Assembly (NCBI GenBank): GCA_022495995.1
Contig: JAFEMH010000520.1
Location: 496,001-560,000 of the forward strand
Source of the DNA: Adenophora triphylla var. japonica
Taxonomy: Eukaryota > Streptophyta > Magnoliopsida > Asterales > Campanulaceae
Length of the DNA stretch: 64,000 nucleotides
Direction: 5' to 3'
Under the pieces are notes generated by a model. It saw only the letters and a list, made by a program, of their open reading frames with translations, was not told the origin of the DNA and searched no databases. This document shows, piece after piece, positions 22,591-33,505 of the stretch; positions within the stretch are counted from its first letter, which is position 1, and every line of letters begins with the position of its first letter. The position numbers were made by a program, and so were the translations under genes.

Positions 22591-23331
22591 CAAAGCAAGA
22601 TGAACGCAAGGATGTAACGAGGAAACCCTTGAAACAATCGTTCAAGGGAAAAACCTCGGGAGGCTTTTGGAAAGCCTACCTAAACCAAAGAAATATTATT
22701 GAGTATTAGAGTTTACGAGTACAAGTGCAGAGTGAGAGTAAGCAAAAATGTGTAACGTGTGTACAGGTGCACTTTAGGAATAATATATAGGCATGAATGT
22801 AACTGAAAAAACAATATCTTGAATGTCTTGCTGAAATTTCGCCTAGAATCTCGCCATTTGTTGATGGAGATCAGCCGTTATCCCTTGGTTGAAGGATGGG
22901 ACCGTTGTGTTGTTGCTTGACTAAGTCCATGCAGTCGTTTAAATGAGCTATTTTTATTTATATTTTTGTTCCTGGAAAATAGGAAAATACAACAAAATGT
23001 TTCAAGGCGTTAGTCCAAGATGTAAGTTAAGACATTACCTCAAGATGGATGTTCAAGACGTAGAACATGGTAAGTGGATTTTTTAGGGTGAAAAAATTGC
23101 CCCCAAAATATTGAGGCTTTTCCATACTGAAATACGAAAAGTCTTAATGTTTTGACAAGTGTCGCCTCGGTCTTGAAAGGAAGTTGATGAGGTGGTTGGC
23201 CCGCACAAGGTTCGAGAAATCAGGGCTCATTATGGGCTTTGTAGCAGTCTTGTCATATTAATTTGAATTTTTGAAGGAAAATCATATTTCTTCAAAAACT
23301 GCCTTCACTTCACCGGCGCTATTATCCCCGT
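22234..23331. other. Unclassified stretch between MULE and Tat fragment
   Basis: 22234-22590 is probably MULE 3' UTR. 22591-23331 holds no convincing gene. Notable: a stem-loop at 22617-22651 with CGAGG/CCTCG outside and CCCTTGAA/TTCAAGGG inside, and a PPT-like 'ttttgggggcaa' on the minus strand near 23098-23110, suggesting a relic of a minus-oriented retroelement. Confidence 0.45.
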
Positions 23332-25832
23332 CTTCTCCGGTGAGTATTTTTTCGCATAGAGGCACTAGATCCCAGCCGCGCCGCCCTCTCTGAGCCCCGA
23401 GCATTCCCTCGTGTCACGAGGTTGCGAATAAACCTCTTCGCCCCGATAACCTGGTGCAAAATTCGATCCACAACCCAGGACGAGAACTGCAAAGAAGAAA
23501 TAGAAGCATTAAAAAACAGTCGAAATAATGACGAAAGAAGTACAAAGCCAAAACAACCAGAACGCGATCAGCACATACCTGAGTATTCGATTGAGGCCCG
23601 AAAGCTCGCGGCGTCACCGTTGGGAGGGGTATCTGCGCCCTCATCCTAACACCATCCTGGGTATACAAAAAGTCTGCCCGAGGGATCCTCACTACCGAAT
23701 CCCCCTCCCTCGCCAGCACCTGAGGTGTCCTCAGCCTGCGCACCACGAACGCCTGATAGGGCTCCTGAGTAACATACTCCAGGGCAGGCCGCCCACCTCT
23801 GAACCAATACCAGTTCACTGACCCTTCCCGGGGAAACAGCATGTCAGCTGGAGGCTCAGCCGGTGCCAAAGCTGCCAACCCTAGGCCATGCTGCCTCGTC
23901 ACCCTCTCCCCCAAATAGTAAACATCGTAGGTGAGTCCCCGCAGGATCCACCTCTGCCTCATCCAGTGCTCAGCGCCACCCAGTTGGTCCACCTCGAATC
24001 GATCCCAAGGGTAAAAATTAACCCTATCACTAGTCTCCGCCCTCAAAGATGGCACCATGTCACTATACCGCATCTTTATCCTAGTCTGGGTAGTCCTCTT
24101 CACTCGGGCATCCTTCGTCCACCAAAGCATCGCCGGGTATGCAAAAGCCTCCCCCTAGACATGGTCCCACAAGGCGCAGCCAAAAATCTCCAAGGCCCAA
24201 ACCTGCATCCAACAAAGCAAACCCATCAAAAAACCAAAAGTGCATACACAATATGTACAAGGGATAAAGGAAAAGAAAGAAAGTGTACCTCCAATTGGAA
24301 CTCGAAGCAGGTTAGGGAGGTGTACGCCTTCCTGCTGTATCTGTCCAAAGCGAAGTATAACTCTGCCAAGCCCGCCTCCCCTCAGGTGTACTCATCTATC
24401 CTGTCTATGTCCGCCAAAGACCCCAGCAAAGCGAACATAGTCGTACCCTCAGCATGCCCAAATAGAGTGCTGGAAAGGGCGAACCACAAGAAGCATCGAG
24501 CGATCTGGTCAGCTGTGATGGTCTGGTCCCCTCTCTCGTACCGGGCTATGCTCTCAGCCAACTTTGCCTCGATCACGGCATACTCCATGCCCATCCCCTT
24601 CCGCGGCACGATGACAATCCCCAGCAGATTCATCAGCTCCGCGTCCGTATACCCGTCGTGCCACTCCAAGCTGAGCCCCTTAAAGGACAGGCCAGTAATA
24701 GCGGCATAATCAGTAGGGGTCACGGTAGCCTCCCCCCAGAAGAAGTGAAAAGTGTGGGTAACATCCCACCAATACTCCGCCAGCGCCAAAAGGAGCCCCT
24801 TGCTCTTATGTAATCCAGCCACCCCTCTCAGGTTCTCAATAAAGCCGTAAAGCCTAGAAGCTACTACGAGCTGGCGAGGACTCTGATAACCCACCCTACC
24901 AGCCGTGGGCAGAGCATCCCAAAGCCTGACAACCGCCTCCACAGACCCTCGCGTCTTTAGGTTATACAACTTGCGTTGGATGATATCACCTCTCTCCTGA
25001 AAGTAAACACAACACAAATATGTCACCAAAATTGCCAATATGATATGAAGAACAGGAAAGAAAGAAAATAAATTACGTCCCATGTTCGGATACACCTTCC
25101 TACACACATTCTTTTCTCACACTCAATTTTCATTCAAAATCTCTTATACAAGTGTCCGTTCCAAATTCGACAAATTTGTGTTCATTTTACTAATGCAATT
25201 TTCATTCGAAATCTCTTATACATGAGTCTGTTCCAAATTCGGCAAATTTGTGTTTATTTTACAAAATGCATTTTGCATAAAAAATCTCTTATACAAGAGT
25301 CCGTTCCAAATTCGGCAAATTTGTACATCTTTACATAGCATGCATCTTTCTCACATTCGTGCATCATGTTATCAAGCATGCATTCACAAAAGTAAATTTT
25401 CACCACAAAAAAAATCTCTTATGCAAGAGTTCGTCCCAAATTCGACAAATTTGTACCCACTTTGTTTTTACATTATGCAAACTACTTATGTTTTTCATAA
25501 ACAAATTGCATATTCTTTCTACCCATAACTTCAATTAAACATATGCATCACCAATTTCAATTTTCCATGGCAAAATAAACAAAATCCCCAATTTTGACAA
25601 TTCAAGCCCTAAGTCTAACATATACCAATTTTGACAAAAAATCAACAAAATAGCCAAAATTGAGTATCATACCATGCGCCCAATGTTGCCACATATCCAG
25701 ATAAAACTCCTCATTCATCGATTGCGAGAGCGTGTAATGGCGGTGCATTCTCACCAACTCGAGCCTCATCTCCGCCGCCTCCCGATTCACCCGTCCTCGA
25801 CGGACTCCACGAGCTCCTCCCCTTTGCTCCAT
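23332..25832 (-). CDS. Antisense plant-mobile-domain (aminotransferase-like) gene, four exons
   Basis: PMD proteins include Arabidopsis MAIN/MAIL1 and many TE-borne relatives; biochemical role unclear, probably nuclear. Exon model on the minus strand: 25832-25673 (MEQRGGARG...), intron 24997-25672, exon 2 24996-24289, intron 24203-24288, exon 3 24202-23579, an intron ending at 23487, exon 4 23486-23332. All visible donors and acceptors are GT/AG. Exon 2 carries the PMD signature: VVRLWDALP, HTFHFFWGEATVTPTDYAAITGL, then a Trp/Phe-rich block FLWFALSSTLFGHAEG. One in-frame stop lies near the start of exon 3 (about 24157) and another just after DEYT (about 24380), so the copy may be dead. Exon-intron layout matches the Tat-B copy, with intron 2 of 86 versus 89 bp, which supports the model. 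Confidence 0.65.
25125..25470 (-). repeat. Tandem repeats inside intron 1 of the antisense PMD gene (fragment copy)
   Basis: About four units of ~95 bp carrying 'aaatctcttatacaagagtccgt', 'ccaaattcggcaaatttgt'. The homologous intron in Tat-B also holds an array (51281-51890) with a similar TCCGT...AATTCGG core but a different unit length. Confidence 0.7.
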
Positions 25833-25992
25833 AGCCTTGATTTTGAAGGATTTTGCGAAGAAATCGGACAACAATGGAGGTTTCTATCTCTTCTCCCTCG
25901 TTTACTCTCGTCTCCCTCTGTTGACTGCTTAGGAAATTGAGGAAGAAAAACATGACTGTCCAGCTTTTTGAACCAGGCGCCCTGCTGATCTG

Positions 25993-26004
25993 GTCCGCGC
26001 GGAC
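25993..26004. promoter_or_regulatory. Perfect 12 bp palindrome upstream of the antisense PMD gene
   Basis: GTCCGCGCGGAC lies 161 bp upstream of the exon 1 ATG on the minus strand. In Tat-B the same position is held by AGTCCGGCCGGACT (52454-52467), 151 bp upstream of its ATG. Confidence 0.6.
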
Positions 26005-26065
26005 AAGATTGCAGGGCGAAATCCCTATTTTGCCCTTTTAATTTCTGGTCTTCTGCATCCAGACC

Positions 26066-26682
26066 CCCAGTTTAACGAAAACTTAACGGAAGTTCATTCC
26101 CTTCCTCGTTTTTAACCCCGGCCGTCATCGTAAGCCCATCCTTTAACGAAAACTTAACGGAAGTCCATTCCCTTCCTAGTTTTCAACCCCGGTCGTCATC
26201 ATAAGCCCGTTCATTTAATGAAAACATAATGGAAGTCCATTCCCTTCCTAGTTTTCAACCCCGGCCATCATCGTAAGCCCGTCTTTTAACGGAAACTTAA
26301 CAGAAGTCCATTCCCTTCCTAGTTTTCAACCTCGGCCGTCATCGTAAGCCCTTCCTTTAACAAAAACTTAACGAAAGTCCATTCCCTTCCTAGTTTTCAA
26401 TCCTGGCCGTCATCATAAGCCCGTCCTTTAACGAAAACTTAACGGAAGTCCATTCCCTTCCTAGTTTTCAATCCCGGCCGTCATCGTAAGCCTGTCCTTT
26501 AACGAAAACTTAACGAAAGTCCATTCCCTTCCTAGTTTTCAACCCCGGCCGTCATCGTAAGCCCATCCTTTAACGAAAACTTAACGGAAGTCTATTCCCT
26601 TCCTAGTTTTCAACCCCAGCCGTCATCGTAAGCCCGTTTATTTAACGAAAACTTAATGGAAGTCCATTCCCTTCCTACCTTT
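26066..26682 (+). repeat. ~71 bp tandem array, 8-9 units
   Basis: The unit contains TTTAACGAAAACTTAACGG, AAGTCCATTCCCTTCCTAG and CCCCGGCCGTCATCGTAAG. The last unit is broken at about 26682 and runs directly into copia RNase H coding sequence on the minus strand. Confidence 0.92.
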
Positions 26683-29600
26683 GCTTGGGCAATGACACCA
26701 TTTTTGTCACAATAAAGCTCCACCGGATTAGTGATACTTGGAACTATTTCTAAGTCACTAATGAACTTCTTGATCCAAACTGCCTCTTTAGTTGCATCGA
26801 ATGCCGCTATATATTCGGCCTCAATTGTAGAATTGGCTATGGTACTTTGCTTGGAACTCTTCCAACAAATCGCACCTCCATTAAGCATAAACATAAACCC
26901 CCGATTGCAATCTAAAATCATCTTTGTCTGTTTGGAAGCTTGCATCTGTGTAACCATTTACAACAAGATCATCTTCCATCCCTCCACTGACCAAGAACGC
27001 ATCCTTAGTCCTTCTTAAGTACTTAAGGATCGTCTTAACTGCCATCCAAAGGTTTTCACCAGGATCAGATATGTATCTACTAGTCATGCTTAGAGCATAC
27101 GAGGCCAGGTCTAGTACAAATCATGGCATACATGATAGATCCAATTGCCGAAGCATATGGAATCTCATTCATTCTCTTTCGCTCACCAGTTGTCTTAGGA
27201 CACTGAGTCTTGCTAAGAGTAACACCATGACCCATTGGCAAGTTTCCTCTCTTAGAATTTTCCATCTTAAATCTTTTAAGAATTTTGTCAATATAAGTAC
27301 TTTGACTCAAACCAATCAACCTTTTAGATCTATCTCTATAGATATTGATGCCAAGGATGTAGGTAGCTTCACCCATATCTTTCATTGAGAATCACTTCCC
27401 TAACCATGACATGACAGTCTGAAGTGTAGGAATGTCATTTCCAATAATTAAGATATCATTCACATACAATATCAGAAATAGTACTACGCTCCCACTGATT
27501 TTCATTTATACACATGGTTCGTCTTCGTTCTTGATGAAGCCAAACTCTTTAATCGATTCATCAAAATGAAGATTCCAACTCCTAGAAGATTGCTTCAGCC
27601 CATATATGGATCTTTACAACTTGCATACTTTATTAGAATTTATTGGATCGACAAACTCTTCAGGTTGTGTCATGTACACACCCTTAAGTAGCTTCCCATT
27701 TAGGAAAGCTATTTTGACATCCATTTGCCATATCTCATACTCGTAATATGCGGCTATGGCAAGTAAAATTCTAATAGACTTAAGCATTGCAACTGGCGAA
27801 AAGGTTTCATCATAGACTATACCATGAATTTGTCTATATCCCTTTGCTACAAGCCTAGCCTTGTAAGTATGCACCCTCCCATCCATGCCGGTCTTCCTCT
27901 TGAAGACCCATTTGCACCCTATAGTTTTTACACCTTGAGGTGGATCAATCAAGTTCCAAATTTGATTATCATGCATGGATTGTAATTCGGATTCCATGGC
28001 TCCAAGCCATTTATCCGAATCAGGAGTGGACATCGCCTCTTGATAGGAAGTGTATTCGTCATTCTCAATGACTTCCACTTCATTACTTTTCAATACGAGA
28101 AGTCCATATCTCTCGGGTTCGGATCGTAACCTATCCGATCTACGATGGACTTGTGCATCTTGAACCGGTTCCACAACTCCTTGTGAACTTGGTTCCGTCT
28201 CTACTCTTGGTTCCATGTTATCTTTGGGTTCTTGAACTTCTTCAAGATCAATTTTACTCCCACTAGATCCTTTATTGAGAAAATGTTTCTCAAGAAAAGT
28301 ATCATATTGAGCAACAAACACTTTGTTCTCATTGCGGTTGTAAAAATAATATCATTTAGTTTCCTTAGGATAACCAACGAAAATAACTTTGTCAGATTTT
28401 GGTGCTAACTTATCGGAGACAAGTCTCTTCACATAAGCTTCGCAATCCCAAATCTTCATGAAAAATAAATTTGGTTTTCTTCCATGCCACATCTCATGTG
28501 GAGTCTTAGGAGCCGATTTAGTAGAGACTCTATTTAGTGTGAACACAACAGATTCTAATGCATGTCCCCAAACGGAAATAGGAAGGTCAACTTGACTCAT
28601 CATCAAAAGAACCATGTCCAACAAGGTTCTATTCCTCGTCTCAGATACACTATTCCATTGTGGTGTTCTGGGTGGAGTCAATTCTGAAACTATTTCACAG
28701 TTTTTGAGATGATTGTCAAACTCTTGGCTTAAATATTCACAACCTCGATCGGATCGAAGTACTTGAATAGTTTTTCCAAGTTGATTTTGTACTTCATTTT
28801 GAAATATTCTAAATATCTCAAACGATTCACTTTTGTACTTCATCAGATAGACATAGCCATATCTAGATAAGTCATCAGTGAATGTAATGAAATACCGAAA
28901 TCATCCCCTAGCAATGCTACTTAATGGTCCACATACATCTGTATGTATAAGGGCCAATAAGTCACTAGCCCTTTCACTACTCTTAGTGAAGGGTATCTTG
29001 GTCATTTTACCCAATAAATAAGATTCGCATACCTCATATGATTCATAATCATGTGAGTCTAAAAGTCCATCTTTATGGAGTTTAGATATACGTTTCTCAT
29101 TTATATGACCAAGCCGGCAATGCCATAAGTATGTGTTGTTCACATCATTCGCTTTAGATTTCTTATTTACATTATAGATATCTTTAACATAATTTTGTTT
29201 CTCATCATCAAGGATATAAATGCGATTAAATGAATTTGCAATACAATAAAGCATATCATTTAAATAAACAGAAAACTTCTTATTTTCAATAAGAAAACTA
29301 TATCCTTCATTATCCAAACAAGAAACTGAAATAATATTCCTACTCAAATCCGGAACGTAATAACAATTGTTCAAAACAAGTACTAGTCCACTAGGTAAAG
29401 TAACTTCATAAGTTCCTACGGCTAATGCAGCAACTCTTGCTCCATTCCCTACACGTAGGTCTACTTCATCTTCTTTGAGTAGCTTTCTATTCTTTAGTCC
29501 CTGCACATTTATACAAATGTGAGATCCACATACGGTATCCAATACCCATGAACTAGAAGTAGAAAGGAAAATATCTATCATATTGATACCTGAAGCAGCA

Positions 29601-29770
29601 GCAATCATATTGCCCTTCTTCGCTTTTAGGCCTTCCTTATAACCCTTGCAATTTTGCCTCCAATGACCAACCACTTGGCAATGGTAGCAAATTGAATCCT
29701 TTTGAGACACTTTGGGTTTAGCCACTTCGGCATTGGCAACTTTTGCTTTAGGTTTAGCAACCTTTACTTT
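26683..29770 (-). pseudogene. pol: Copia pol: zinc knuckle, protease, integrase, RT, truncated RNase H
   Basis: Minus-strand segments: 29725-28901 holds the gag knuckle CYHCQVVGHWRQNC, the protease motif WVLDTVCGSHIC (DTG changed to DTV) and the integrase zinc region, in which CESC is changed to CESY. 28843-28352 holds the integrase core (RSDRGCEY, TPQWNSVSETRNRTLLDM). 28321-27614 holds RT (GCKWVFKRKTGMDG, QMDVKIAFLNG). 27388-26610 holds the RT end and RNase H (GYTDASFQTD, NSTIEAEYIAA). Stops and frameshifts separate the segments. RNase H is lost after ELYCDKNGVIAQAK at 26683, where foreign tandem repeats begin, so the final His/Asp part is missing. Confidence 0.85.
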
Positions 29771-30451
29771 ACCTACTTTGCCTTCCTTTTGAACCCCTTT
29801 CCTTTTTTAACCATTAACACATTTGTGGTACTAGGCTTCTTGATATTTTTCTCTGCCGTCTTAAGCATCACATGCAATTCTGACAGATTCTTTTCCATTC
29901 CATTCATGTTATAGTTCATAATGAAATGAACATAACTTTCGGGCAATGAATTCAATATCGTATCCGTAGCGAGTTCCAAACTCATAGGATACCCAAGCCT
30001 TTCAAGGTGCTCAATATCCTTTCATCTTAAGGACATGAGGACCTACCGACTGCCTCTCTTGCATCTTGCATGCATTAAGAGCCTTCACTACATCATACTT
30101 CTCTTGCCTAGCTTGCACTTGGAACATTTCTTTTAAGCTTTGTGCTAGGTCAAAAGCATCTACCATATGTTAAAGGTCTTTCTAAAGAGCCTTACACATG
30201 GTGGCAAGCATAAGGCAAGTAACATCATTAGAATCATCAACATGTTTCTTATATTGCTCCTTATCTGCCCTTACAACATTGGCAGCGGGTTCTGCTGGAA
30301 TGGGTTCGTCCAGAACGTACAATTTCTTTTCTTGCCTAAGAACAATTCTTAAGCTTCTAATCTAATAAGAATAGTTTATACAGTTCTCTTCGAGCTTGTC
30401 CTTCTCAAGGACGGATTGCAGTGACAAGGGTTGACTATTGTTTGATGCCAT
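29771..30451 (-). pseudogene. gag: Copia gag, decayed
   Basis: The ATG at 30451 starts MASNNSQPLSLQSVLEKDKL. Downstream blocks such as LRQEKKLYVLDEPIP, KHVDDSNDVTCLMLA, QARQEKYDVVKALNACKMQE and MNGMEKNLSELHVMLKTAEKNIKK are typical of copia retrotransposon gag (UBN2/gag-polypeptide type). Several stops and at least two frameshifts interrupt it. The zinc knuckle is coded just downstream in the pol segment. Confidence 0.8.
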
Positions 30452-31440
30452 TTCTACAATAAGATATACAAACAATATGAACACATATAAGTATCAATTT
30501 ATTTACCATCTAAGAGACAAGTAATGTATTTCATAAATACTCCCACTAAATTATACACCATCAAATACAAGCATGTATCATATAATTATAATGGGCTAAG
30601 ATCCATATTTCACTTAATTATTGTTTAACTGAGTCAATACCCGAAATCAGGTTATTTAGGTAGATAACATTTATCAATCATATCATATATGACTCTTAGA
30701 TCTTTTATGAGATTCTAGACATCTTATGTCAACACATGTTTTAATCTCATCTATGCCTTGGGTCAAAACTCTTTTGAAAGCACCAATTAAGTTTAACCTT
30801 TTTAAAATGTATGAGACACATAGAACGATGCACCCAACTGAGTTGAAACTACATCAACCGTTATCTCATATTGATCCATATTAAGATATAATGATGCACC
30901 CAACTGAGTCAAAACTACATCAAAATACCCTAATATTTCACAAGTGTTCTAATCAAGGGGTGACATAAAACTTAAACATTTAAAAAGGTTTTTCCATATA
31001 GCAACAAACATCGCATGATTGTATATGAAACTTATGTGTACATAATAATGAACATGGGATTTCACATAATATCCTACTTTAGGATCATACAAATAATTAT
31101 GTAGTAAATAATAATTATTAATTACATAATTATTCAATTCTCAAAATTAAAGGATTTAAATAATCATGTTAATCGAATTAAATATGAACATTAAATCCTA
31201 AACAAACGATTTGTTTCAATTTGAGAATTTACTAATCTAATTAATCAAATTAAAGAGATCAATAACTCATGTAGAAGATCAATTACATCAATCAACTATT
31301 AATCATAATCATGTTATATCGCATATAATCGTTTCACAAAACAATACACATAAATTTATCAATCTATATCATCTAGCATGTTAAAGCATATAATCCAATT
31401 ATATCTAGTATGCCAATTTAACCTAATCATGATTAAACGT
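30452..31440 (-). other. Long AT-rich leader of the minus-strand copia element
   Basis: About 990 bp between PBS and gag start, long for a copia element. It contains two ~33 bp direct repeats around 'gatgcacccaactgagt' at about 30829 and 30892. No coding capacity seen. Confidence 0.6.
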
Positions 31441-31453
31441 GGCCCTGATACCA
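31441..31453 (-). other. Primer-binding site, initiator tRNA-Met type
   Basis: On the minus strand TGGTATCAGGGCC starts one base after the LTR end; the usual plant copia PBS is TGGTATCAGAGC, so one position differs within the shared part. Confidence 0.9.
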
Positions 31454-31454
31454 C

Positions 31455-32183
31455 TGTTGGGTTTTGGGGTAACATGCGCAGAGGAAGACTTGATATTAAT
31501 CACAAAACCCTAGCCATGAATCCATCTAATATGAATAGATTAGAATTATGAAAATAGATTTACTAACCTTTGTTGCGCTTTTATCTTTCGTACACGTATT
31601 CGTAATCCAATTGAATCGTAGACGAAACTTTGATTTTATCCTTGTTTTTTCTTGTGATGAATCAACAACGGTAGGCCTTCAAGCTTTAGGTGATAAAGCA
31701 ATCACCCTCTATTGATAATCCACACGCGAACGAACCAAGCTCTATATCTTGTTGGATTGCTAGATGATCCTCTATTGTTGAAACTCTTTTCAACAATCTA
31801 TGACTAATATGGAATGAGGTTTTGATCTTTGATTCGTAATCAAAATCAACCAATTAGTGTTTCTCAAACCCTAATTTTCGTATATATTGGCTGAGGATAA
31901 ATGGTCTATTTATACTTTATAAATATTCCTAACTCTTAGGAAGAAAAACCCTAATCCAAGCCAAAAACGGCCTTCCAGCAACGACGGCACGAGTCGTCCC
32001 TATGGACTCATGACTTCCTTTTACAAGTTGTGGCACGAGTCATGCTCAGGAAATCAGTCGTGCTGATTGATGGCATGAGTCGTGCCTATGGTCATGAGTC
32101 GTTCCTTCCTTTTTCCAAATTTGAGCCATTTTTAATTTGTTCTGTGTGTGTGACCTTATAGGAATTATATTTATGTTGGTAGT
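31455..32183 (-). repeat. 5' LTR of the minus-strand copia element (outer end cut by Tat-B)
   Basis: The inner end is TGTTGGG on the plus strand (CCCAACA on the minus), adjoining the PBS. Minus-strand TATAAATAG lies at 31914-31906. Upstream of it (31986-32105) are several near-palindromes of the GGCACGAGTCGTGCC type. The right end is replaced by the TGTAAG start of Tat-B at 32184; the sequence there (CCTATAAGGTCACACAC on the minus strand) looks like the very start of U3, so only a few bases are lost. Confidence 0.85.
31986..32105 (-). promoter_or_regulatory. Cluster of near-palindromes upstream of the copia LTR TATA box
   Basis: Plus-strand readings: ACGA-G-TCGT core at 31989-31997; GGCACGAGTCATGCT 32032-32046; AATCAG-TCGTG-CTGATT 32052-32068 (perfect 6 bp arms); GGCATGAGTCGTGCC 32072-32086; GTCATGAGTCGTTCC 32091-32105. 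The TATA box on the minus strand is 72-190 bp further on. A family of dimeric binding sites is the simplest reading. Confidence 0.6.
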
Positions 32184-32587
32184 TGTAAGTACCCAAATCT
32201 GGATCGTCAAAATCCGTTAGAAAGTTAACTGGAATCCGTTAAATGACCCGCTCCAGGTTAATCGGAACCCGTTAAGCTCCCCGTTGCCAAGCCAACGAGA
32301 CGTCCCGGGACTGCCCCGTGCATCCTGACGTCAAAGCGTACTCAACACACGTCGTTGCATGTAAAAGTACGGCTTTCCCTGAAAAACGCACTTTCCGGCA
32401 CTTTTCGGGGGTGTTTCGGACATTTTCCGGACTGTTATTTTAAAAACGGACAAAACCGGGAAATAATGGCACGAACTCCCATGGCCTGTGAGTCACAGGG
32501 ACACGTGGCTCACATGCCATAGCTCTCCCATCACCTTTCAATCAAATTCAGAGTGAAAAGACAAAAATACCCCTGGTATGCAGTCTC

Positions 32588-32718
32588 AGTCCGGCCGGAC
32601 TCATTTGTAGAAAATTCAGAATTGCCAGCAAGTCCCTCCAATTTCCAAAGTTTCACAAAACCCCCAGGTTTTCACCCCCAGTCCGTCCGGACTGATCCTG
32701 AAAAATCGCCTATAAATA
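32588..32718 (+). promoter_or_regulatory. Tat-B LTR promoter: two AGTCCGKCCGGACT palindromes plus TATA box
   Basis: AGTCCGGCCGGACT (perfect, 32588-32601) and AGTCCGTCCGGACT (32680-32693) precede TATAAATA at 32711-32718. The 3' LTR has AGTCCGTCCGGACT (54590-54603), AGTCCATCCGGACT (54682-54695) and TATAAATA (54713-54720). The second palindrome always ends 17 bp before the TATA box, fitting a proximal activator site. Confidence 0.7.
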
Positions 32719-33159
32719 CAGAGGCTGTCAAAGCCATTTATAACAACAAATTTCACTCCCTTTCACCAAAACACCCACGGCATAAACTGGTTCTCCCCCT
32801 TCCCGAGCCCGGTTTTACCTCGTTTTGCATGAAAACTCCATATTTCGATCAAATACAACCCCCACCACTTTGAAACACCATTCCAAACACACTTTCGTAT
32901 CCCGTATACGCCCACCGAGCCAAAGGAGCCGACCCTAGCCATAGGTAGCTTCCTCTCTCTCTAAAACTCTCGTTCTGTCTCGGTTTACGCGCCAGTCGCT
33001 ACAACCGTTTCGGACGACGTTATTGAAATGTAGACGCCTCCTTCTAACGAGGTCCAATACGTTTTAGCCCCTAGATCCTCTTCTCTTCCCATAAGAGAAG
33101 TAATCTCGTGTTAAAACGGCGTTCCGACCCCGTTTCGTTTACTTTTATGTCATTTACCA

Positions 33160-33460
33160 ATTCCGGATCGTTTGATCCGTCGATCATCATTTAAATTCCT
33201 GTCATTTACAAATTCCGGACCGTTTGATCCGTCGAACGTCATTTACTTTCACGTAAATTTACAACTCCGAGCTGTTTGGCTCGTCGATCGTACTTTACAA
33301 TTCTGAGTCGTTTGGCTCGTCGATCGTACTTTACAATTCCAGATCGTTTGATTCCGTCGATACCGCATTTAAATACTGTCATTTACAAGTCCGAGCCGTT
33401 TGGATCGTGATAGTATTTACTTTTCAAAGTCCGAGTCGCAACCCGATTCGTTGATCGCAT
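33160..33460 (+). repeat. Tandem GTTT-loop hairpins in the Tat-B 5' LTR
   Basis: Units: CGGATC-GTTT-GATCCG (33164-33179, perfect); CGGACC-GTTT-GATCCG (33216-33231, one mismatch); CGAGCT-GTTT-GGCTCG (33268-33283, G-U pair); TGAGTC-GTTT-GGCTCG (33304-33319, G-U pairs); a weaker one near 33341-33356; CGAGCC-GTTT-GGATCG (33392-33407, one mismatch). Units are separated by 'tcatttaca' or 'actttaca'. Confidence 0.75.
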
Positions 33461-33505
33461 ATCATTTAATACGTTTTTCCCGTAAAATCGTTAACAATGT
33501 AATGC

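Larger units (their letters stand above)
23332..26682 (+). mobile_element. 3' fragment of a third Tat-like element (antisense PMD gene plus tandem array)
   Basis: It contains an antisense PMD gene homologous, exon by exon, to the one at 49267-52303 in Tat-B, a 12 bp palindrome upstream of that gene (25993-26004), then a ~71 bp array with 'cggccgtcatcgtaagcccg' units resembling Tat-B sequence near 53110-53310. This is the order of the Tat-B 3' region. No LTR, gag or pol is attached. The right end is broken inside the array at about 26682, where a copia RNase H starts. Confidence 0.7.
26683..32183 (-). mobile_element. Ty1/copia element on the minus strand, truncated at both ends
   Basis: Minus-strand order: LTR (32183-31455, its outer edge cut by Tat-B), PBS (31453-31441), leader, gag (start 30451), PR, INT, RT, RNase H ending abruptly at 26683. 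INT before RT makes it copia. The 3' LTR and the last part of RNase H are gone. Numerous stops and altered catalytic residues show that it is inactive. Confidence 0.85.

Noticed and set aside
22591..23331. Possible LTR boundary next to a PPT-like minus-strand tract
   Set aside because: No TG...CA boundary, PBS or coding neighbour fits; left unclassified.
23888..24709. 273-codon plus-strand frame
   Set aside because: Shadow of the antisense PMD gene exons; composition is low-complexity and no domain is seen, whereas the minus strand has clear motifs and splice sites.
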